DNA of 64,000 nt, taken from positions 2,914,001 through 2,978,000 of the forward strand of contig NZ_SACN01000001.1 of the NCBI RefSeq assembly GCF_004005865.1, given 5' to 3'. Below are positions 59,841 through 64,000 of this stretch, in pieces. Below the pieces are notes generated by a model, which was given only the letters and a program-made list of their open reading frames with translations, made no database searches and had not been told where the DNA came from. The DNA comes from Sphingomonas crocodyli (GTDB lineage Bacteria > Pseudomonadota > Alphaproteobacteria > Sphingomonadales > Sphingomonadaceae). The position numbers and the translations under genes were made by a program. How positions within the stretch are numbered: the stretch's first letter is position 1; every line of letters begins with the position of its first letter.

Positions 59841-59880
59841 TGGACGGAAGCGGACAGGATACTTATATACCGACCGTTAT
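59841..59880 (+). promoter_or_regulatory. tetR promoter and overlapping operator
   Basis: A -35-like TGGACG (59841-59846) and a -10-like TATATA (59864-59869) are 17 bp apart. The operator-like palindrome ATACC-GACC-GTTAT (59867-59880) covers the -10, the probable transcription start and the ATG at 59879. It matches the two better operators at 60639 and 60687 except for one base, which points to autoregulation. Confidence 0.65.
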
Positions 59881-60493
59881 GGAAACCGTTCTGGCACCCC
59901 CGCCCGCCAAGGGCCGCCCGCGCGAGTTCTGCTGTGAAGCGGCGCTAGGCGCTGCCCTGCGCGTCTTCTGGTCGAAGGGTTTCGACGGCGCGTCGATGGC
60001 CGATCTGACCGAGGCGATGGGGATCAGCAAGCCGAGCCTCTATGCGGCGTTCGGCAATAAGGAAGCCCTGTTTCACAAGGCCCTGGACCTCTACGAGCGC
60101 GAAAAGCTGGCCTATGTCGGGCAGGCGCTCGAAGCGCCGACCGGACGTGGCGTGGCCGAGCGCCTGTTGTTCGGCGCGCTCGCGATGCAGAATAGCGGCA
60201 ACGATCCGGCGGGCTGCCTGGGCGTGATCGCCAGCGTCGCGTGCAGCGCGCAGGCTGAGTCGATTCGGGCCGACGTCACCCAGCGTACTGCATCGATCCA
60301 CACCGCATTGGTCGATCGCTTTGCGCGTGCCTGCGACGAAGGCGATCTGCCCGAGGGGACCGACCCCGACGCGCTCGCGCGTCTGTTGGCCTCCATCACG
60401 CAGGGCATGGCCGTGCAGGCCAGTTCGGGCGCGACGCCCGAACAGCTCCGCCAGCTGGTCGACACCGCTCTGGCGATCTGGCCGGGGCGCTAA
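59879..60493 (+). CDS. TetR family transcriptional regulator of the RND operon
   Basis: 204 residues. The helix-turn-helix domain is at about 15-60 (ALGAALRVFWSKGFDGASMADLTEAMGISKPSLYAAFGNKE in pieces), and the ligand-binding C-domain follows. ATG 59879 has no ribosome-binding site, and the predicted transcription start falls on or beside it, so translation may be leaderless. The same palindrome occurs over its own start and in the promoter of the efflux operon at 60639-60700, so it is very likely the local repressor. The inducing ligand is unknown. Confidence 0.9.
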   Translation: METVLAPPPAKGRPREFCCEAALGAALRVFWSKGFDGASMADLTEAMGISKPSLYAAFGNKEALFHKALDLYEREKLAYVGQALEAPTGRGVAERLLFGALAMQNSGNDPAGCLGVIASVACSAQAESIRADVTQRTASIHTALVDRFARACDEGDLPEGTDPDALARLLASITQGMAVQASSGATPEQLRQLVDTALAIWPGR

Positions 60494-60503
60494 CCCTACC
60501 GTC

Positions 60504-60522
60504 ACCCCGGCGAAAGCTGGGA
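60504..60522. repeat. CCCCGGCGAA-type dispersed palindrome (imperfect copy)
   Basis: CCCCGGCGAAAGCTGGGAT just behind tetR; same core as at 3803-3820 but with an imperfect right arm. It could help to end the tetR transcript. Confidence 0.5.
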
Positions 60523-60638
60523 TCCCTCAAGATGATGTGACGAGGCGAGGCGCGAGACTCACCAAACCCTGCCTGTCGAGGCGACGCCAAAAAGCGACGG
60601 CCCGATAGTTTCGGCTAAAATCTCCGCTTTACCGAAAC

Positions 60639-60652
60639 ATACCAATCGGTAT
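60639..60652. promoter_or_regulatory. TetR operator 1 (ATACC-AATC-GGTAT)
   Basis: Perfect palindrome with 5-bp half sites ATACC and GGTAT and a 4-bp spacer. It lies 9 bp upstream of the -35 box of the efflux promoter. It is the exact reverse complement of operator 2, whose core is ATACC-GATT-GGTAT. Confidence 0.7.
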
Positions 60653-60661
60653 AAAAAGATG

Positions 60662-60700
60662 TTGACGCGGTGCAGCGTCTATTTATATACCGATTGGTAT
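60662..60700 (+). promoter_or_regulatory. efflux operon promoter with operator 2
   Basis: -35 box TTGACG (60662-60667), 16-bp spacer, -10 box TATATA (60684-60689). Operator 2, ATACC-GATT-GGTAT (60687-60700), overlaps the end of the -10 and the transcription start, so repressor binding would block RNA polymerase. Operator centres are 48 bp apart, which allows two dimers to bind. Confidence 0.72.
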
Positions 60701-60761
60701 GGAACGAGGTGGCGACGCGAGCGAGTCGCGCCACCGCCCCGATCCCCAAGTCTGCTTTTGA
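60699..60761 (+). CDS. possible leaderless 20-codon upstream reading frame
   Basis: ATG at 60699 coincides with the predicted transcription start of the efflux promoter and opens a short frame (MERGGDASESRHRPDPQVCF) ending at TGA 60759-60761. No ribosome-binding site is present, so only leaderless translation could use it. It lies at the same place relative to the operator as the tetR ATG. It could be a leader peptide or merely an ancestral duplicate of the tetR start region; there is no evidence that it is translated. Confidence 0.25.
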   Translation: MERGGDASESRHRPDPQVCF

Positions 60762-60839
60762 CACACATGATCCGAAGTACCGGCGCGCGAGACAGTGTTT
60801 CGCCGGACGGACGATCACGTCCAATCGAGGGAGGTCACG

Positions 60840-61226
60840 ATGGCCTATATGAACTTCAGCGATGCCCTGCCGCTCGCGGCGCATCTGGCGCCTGCCCGTA
60901 CCGAAGCCGCCGCGCGGTTCAGCGGGCTGGAATGGTCGGTCATCGCGCTCGCGCGACAGGACGGGCTCGACAGTCTTGAAGAACCCGGCCGCCTGTCGCG
61001 CCTGCTCGGCCTGCTGTTCGGCTTCGGTTCGAACCGCAAGCTGGCCGACACCAAACTCGAAACGCTGCGCCGTCTGGCCGTCCACGGCTGGCGCGACGGG
61101 CATCGCCTGTCGCCCGAAGTCCAGGCCGAGGCACGCCGCGTCGGTTACAGCCCCGATCATGTCGAGCTGATGCTCGCCCGGATCGCCCCCTATCGCATCG
61201 GCCGCGGCCGTGAGGTGCTCGCATGA
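60840..61226 (+). CDS. small hypothetical protein, first gene of the RND operon
   Basis: 128 residues, ribosome-binding site GGGAGGTCACG. Soluble and helix-rich: GLEWSVIALARQDGLDSLEEPGRLSRLLGLLFGFG is split by a Gly-rich turn, followed by LADTKLETLRRLAVHGWRDGHRL and GYSPDHVELMLARIAPY. No signal peptide or known motif is seen. It overlaps the adaptor gene by 4 bp, so it is made together with the pump; a regulatory or accessory role is only an inference. Confidence 0.75.
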   Translation: MAYMNFSDALPLAAHLAPARTEAAARFSGLEWSVIALARQDGLDSLEEPGRLSRLLGLLFGFGSNRKLADTKLETLRRLAVHGWRDGHRLSPEVQAEARRVGYSPDHVELMLARIAPYRIGRGREVLA

Positions 61227-62476
61227 ACGCTCCTACCCACATCACCCCGCCCGAGACGGTGACAGAAGCGCCCGAAAAGCGCCCGTTGCCGATCCGGCTC
61301 ATCCTCGGCGCGGCAGCCGTCCTGATTGCGGCGGTCGGCTGGTTCCTGTTCCATCGTGGCCAGCCGGCGATGGCGATGCCCACGCCGGTCGTCACCGTCG
61401 CCAGCCCGATCGCGCGCGAAGTGACCGAATGGGACACCTATATCGGCCGCTTCGCCGCCAGCCAGGCGGTCGAGGTGCGCCCGCGCGTCGCGGGGCAGAT
61501 CGTCGCCCGCCACTTCCGCGACGGCGACACCGTGCGCAAGGGCGAGCCTTTGTTCACGATCGATCCGCGCCCGTTCACGGCGGCGCTGGCCGAAGCCCGC
61601 GCTTCGGCCGCCAGCGCGCGTTCCACCCTCGCGCTCGCCCGCGCCGACCTTGCCCGCGCCGATCGGCTGAAGGGTGACGAGGCGCTGTCGACCGGCGAGA
61701 TGGACGGCCTGCGCGCCCGCGTTCAGGCGGCCGAGGCCGGCCTGGCCGGCGCCGACGCCCGCATCCGCGCCCGTGCGCTCGATGTCGAATTCTCGGTCGT
61801 CCGCGCGCCGATCACCGGCCGTGTCTCCGATCGCCGCGTCGACATCGGCAATCTGGTCGCGGGCGGCGAAGGGTCTGCGGCGACCCTGCTGACCACGATC
61901 AACGCGCTCGATCCGATCTATTTCAGCTTCGACGCGTCCGAAGCCCTGTTTCTGAAGGCGCAGCGCAGCGCGCAGGCGGGCGCCCCCGCCCCCAGCGTCG
62001 AAGTCCGCCTGCAGGACGAGCCCGACTATCGTTGGAAGGGCAAGATCGACTTCACCGACAACGGCCTCGACAACCGTTCGGGCACGATCCGGGGCCGTGC
62101 GGTCCTCGACAATCCGAAAGGTTTCCTGACGCCGGGCATGTTCGGCAACATGCGCCTCGCCAATGCCGCGAAGGTGCGCGCGCTGCTCGTCCCCGACGCC
62201 GCCGTCCAGACCGATCAGGCGCGCAAGATCCTGCTCATCGTCGCCAAGGACGGGACGATCGCGGCAAAGCCGGTCGTGCTCGGCCCGGTGGTCGACGGGC
62301 TGCGCGTGATCCGATCGGGCGCCGACCTGCGTGACCGCGTCGTCATCGAAGGCATGCAGGCGGTGCAGCCCGGCGCCAAGGTCGACGTAAAGCCCGGCAC
62401 GTTCGCCCCGGACAAGGAGGCCGCGCCCGCCGCGATCTCCGCCCCTGCGGCGGCCCAGGCGACCTTCGCTCGATAA
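61223..62476 (+). CDS. RND efflux periplasmic adaptor subunit (AcrA/MexA family)
   Basis: 417 residues. An uncleaved N-terminal helix (about 27-44, LILGAAAVLIAAVGWFLF) replaces the usual lipobox. The lipoyl-like half motifs (VEVRPRVAGQIVARHFRDGDTVRKGEPLFTIDPRPF and later FSVVRAPITGRVSDRRVDIGNLV, each split) flank a coiled-coil hairpin rich in Ala/Arg (about 115-180). It links the inner-membrane pump with an outer-membrane channel. The permease gene follows 77 bp downstream after a hairpin. Confidence 0.93.
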   Translation: MNAPTHITPPETVTEAPEKRPLPIRLILGAAAVLIAAVGWFLFHRGQPAMAMPTPVVTVASPIAREVTEWDTYIGRFAASQAVEVRPRVAGQIVARHFRDGDTVRKGEPLFTIDPRPFTAALAEARASAASARSTLALARADLARADRLKGDEALSTGEMDGLRARVQAAEAGLAGADARIRARALDVEFSVVRAPITGRVSDRRVDIGNLVAGGEGSAATLLTTINALDPIYFSFDASEALFLKAQRSAQAGAPAPSVEVRLQDEPDYRWKGKIDFTDNGLDNRSGTIRGRAVLDNPKGFLTPGMFGNMRLANAAKVRALLVPDAAVQTDQARKILLIVAKDGTIAAKPVVLGPVVDGLRVIRSGADLRDRVVIEGMQAVQPGAKVDVKPGTFAPDKEAAPAAISAPAAAQATFAR

Positions 62477-62484
62477 CATAGCGA

Positions 62485-62507
62485 GGCGGGTGGCGTGTCC
62501 ACCCGCC
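62485..62507 (+). terminator. intercistronic hairpin between adaptor and permease genes
   Basis: Perfect 9-bp stem GGCGGGTGG / CCACCCGCC with a 5-base loop, 9 bp after the adaptor stop. There is no T-run, so it is more likely an attenuator or mRNA-stability element that lowers permease expression relative to the adaptor than a full terminator. Confidence 0.55.
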
Positions 62508-62553
62508 CCTCCACTCCGAACTATCTGAACTCCGTTCACAGGAGACGGCCCCC

Positions 62554-64000
62554 ATGCGCCTGTCCCGCTTCTTCATCGACCGGCCGATCTTCGCCGGAGT
62601 CATTGCGATCATCATCACCCTGATCGGGGCGATCGCCTATTTCACGCTGCCGATCGCGCAGTACCCGGACGTCGTGCCGCCGACCGTGACGGTCAGCGCC
62701 ACCTATCCGGGCGCGTCGGCCGAAACCGTCGCCGAAACGGTCGCTGCTCCGATCGAGCAGGAGATCAACGGCGTCGACAACATGCTCTACATGCAGTCGC
62801 ACTCGACCGGCGACGGCCGCCTGACGATCACCGTCACGTTCAAGCTGGGCACAGATCTGGATGCCGCGCAGGTGCTGGTGCAGAACCGGGTCGCGGTCGC
62901 GACGCCGCGCCTGCCCGAAACCGTGCAGCGGCTGGGCATCGTCACGCGCAAGACGTCGCCCGACTTCCTAATGGTCGTGAACCTGATCTCGCCTGACGAC
63001 AGCCTCGATCGCGGCTATATCTCGAACTACGCCCTCACCCAGGTGCGCGACCGGCTGTCGCGTATCGATGGCGTCGGTGACGTGCGCCTGTTCGGTTCGC
63101 GCGATTATGGCATGCGTGTCTGGATCGATCCGGGCCGTGCCGCCGCGCTCGATCTGACCGCGGGCGAGATCGTCGCCGCGCTGCGTGCGCAGAATGTGCA
63201 GGTCGCCGCCGGCACGATCGGCCAGCCGCCTTATGACACCGGCTCCGCCTTTCAGATGAATGTGGAGACGCAGGGCCGCCTGACCGATCCGGCGCAGTTC
63301 GCCGATATCGTGATCCGCACCGATCCCGACGGCCGCCAGGTCCGGGTCAAGGATGTCGGCCGGGTCGAGCTGGGCGCCGAGGACTATAACAGCAACACCT
63401 ATTTCAGCGGCAAGCCGACCGTCGTGCTGGGCGTGTTCCAGCGCCCCGGCACCAACGCGCTGCAGGCCGCCGAAGAGGTGAACGCCGCGATGGACGATAT
63501 GGCGAAGTCCTTCCCCAAGGGCCTCGAATATCGCGTCATCTACAACCCCACCGAGTTCATCGCCCAGTCGATCGACGCGGTGCGCGACACGCTGATCGAA
63601 GCGGTGATCCTGGTCGTCATCGTCATCCTAGTGTTCCTCCAGAGCTGGCGCGCGGCGATCATTCCGGTGATCGCGATCCCCGTCTCGCTGATCGGCACCT
63701 TCGCGGTGCTGGCGGGCCTCGGCTACTCGCTGAACAGCCTGTCGCTGTTCGGGCTGGTGCTGGCGATCGGCATCGTCGTCGACGACGCGATCGTCGTGGT
63801 CGAAAATGTCGAACGCAATCTGGAGCGCGGCCTATCGCCGAAGGACGCCGCCCGCGTCTCGATGGACGAAGTGTCGACCGCGCTTGTCGCGATCGTGCTG
63901 GTGCTATGCGCGGTGTTCATCCCCACGCTGTTCCTGACCGGCATTTCGGGCGCCTTCTACAGCCAGTTCGCGGTGACGATCTCGACCTCGACCGTCATCT
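62554..64000 (+). CDS. RND efflux permease (AcrB/HAE1 family), partial at right edge
   Basis: The first 482 residues are in the window and the frame remains open at the edge (family length about 1040). Ribosome-binding site CAGGAGACGG. SRFFIDRPIFAGVIAIIITLIGAIA is the first membrane helix, AQYPDVVPPTVTVSATYPGA the pore-domain start, and GIVVDDAIVVVENVER contains the Asp-Asp pair of helix TM4 used in proton transfer. It exports hydrophobic drugs, solvents or similar compounds. No outer-membrane channel gene is visible in the window; it may follow to the right. Confidence 0.95.
   Translation, partial: MRLSRFFIDRPIFAGVIAIIITLIGAIAYFTLPIAQYPDVVPPTVTVSATYPGASAETVAETVAAPIEQEINGVDNMLYMQSHSTGDGRLTITVTFKLGTDLDAAQVLVQNRVAVATPRLPETVQRLGIVTRKTSPDFLMVVNLISPDDSLDRGYISNYALTQVRDRLSRIDGVGDVRLFGSRDYGMRVWIDPGRAAALDLTAGEIVAALRAQNVQVAAGTIGQPPYDTGSAFQMNVETQGRLTDPAQFADIVIRTDPDGRQVRVKDVGRVELGAEDYNSNTYFSGKPTVVLGVFQRPGTNALQAAEEVNAAMDDMAKSFPKGLEYRVIYNPTEFIAQSIDAVRDTLIEAVILVVIVILVFLQSWRAAIIPVIAIPVSLIGTFAVLAGLGYSLNSLSLFGLVLAIGIVVDDAIVVVENVERNLERGLSPKDAARVSMDEVSTALVAIVLVLCAVFIPTLFLTGISGAFYSQFAVTISTSTVI

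Larger units (their letters stand above)
60494..60839. other. intergenic control region of the efflux operon (346 bp)
   Basis: Between the tetR stop and the first operon gene. From left to right it holds the CCCCGGCGAA repeat, a stretch without recognisable features (60523-60638), operator 1, a sigma-70-like promoter with operator 2 over its -10, a possible leaderless 20-codon reading frame, and a 78-bp leader ending in GGGAGGTCACG before ATG 60840. Confidence 0.7.

Noticed and set aside
59414..60493. TetR with a 155-residue N-terminal extension
   Set aside because: The extension is the out-of-frame shadow of the D-2-hydroxyacid dehydrogenase; TetR proteins begin just before the helix-turn-helix.

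Overview
The window is chromosomal DNA from a high-GC alphaproteobacterium, most likely a Sphingomonas-type sphingomonad. The pointers are a PEPxxWA-CTERM-like protein beside an exosortase/EpsI pair, a MucR regulator, a bacterial Bpt arginyl/leucyl transferase, a PhoK-like phosphatase whose catalytic residues line up with the Sphingomonas enzyme, and intergenic repeat families. Coding density is high, many neighbours overlap by 1-8 bp (ATGA, TGATG, GTGA), and I found no rRNA, tRNA, CRISPR array, prophage or insertion sequence. Long antisense open frames are frequent because of the GC content and were discarded.

Positions 1-15286 form an exopolysaccharide / protein-sorting locus. It holds a partial PEP-CTERM-like protein (cut by the left edge), exosortase, EpsI, a small membrane protein probably belonging to the same sorting system, an EpsD-like peptidyl-prolyl isomerase lipoprotein, a priming sugar-phosphate transferase, a TPR lipoprotein, two family-2 glycosyltransferases, a multi-membrane protein, a clan-A-type glycoside hydrolase, a Wzx-type flippase and a Wzy/ligase-type polymerase. 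Together they look like a Wzx/Wzy polysaccharide pathway coupled to exosortase processing.

Positions 15432-25065 are mostly housekeeping: Nfu, RutE-like nitroreductase, TsaB, RimI-like acetyltransferase, MucR, Fur, PlsC, MiaB, a 2OG-Fe(II) oxygenase-like protein, a DUF1801 protein, a P450, PhoH and YbeY. CorC, which often follows YbeY directly, is 5.6 kb away at 30675. Between them lie a DUF2490 protein, a sorbosone/glucose dehydrogenase-type lipoprotein and an ECF sigma / anti-sigma / GMC oxidoreductase operon.

Positions 31643-46267 are metabolic and accessory: acyltransferase, APH-like protein, a second PQQ-type dehydrogenase, DUF4286, a second P450, an MFS exporter, DUF899, a stand-alone receiver, Bpt, threonine ammonia-lyase, a 3-hydroxyisobutyrate dehydrogenase-like protein, an amidohydrolase and the PhoK-like phosphatase.

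Positions 46278-49413 hold a phosphate module: beta-helix protein, PiT transporter, and a PhoU-like DUF47 domain fused in frame to a NUDIX domain, with a very strong internal ribosome-binding site at the domain junction. Positions 49505-53761 are a phosphorelay: receiver-Hpt protein, LuxR-type regulator, CHASE3-PAS hybrid kinase and a single receiver.

Positions 54010-59813 carry an intradiol dioxygenase-like lipoprotein, a hemerythrin-like protein, an orphan D12-class adenine methyltransferase translationally coupled to a class II aldolase and an MFS transporter, and a D-2-hydroxyacid dehydrogenase. The right end (59841-64000) is a TetR-controlled RND efflux operon with three matching operators and promoter geometry that predicts leaderless transcripts.
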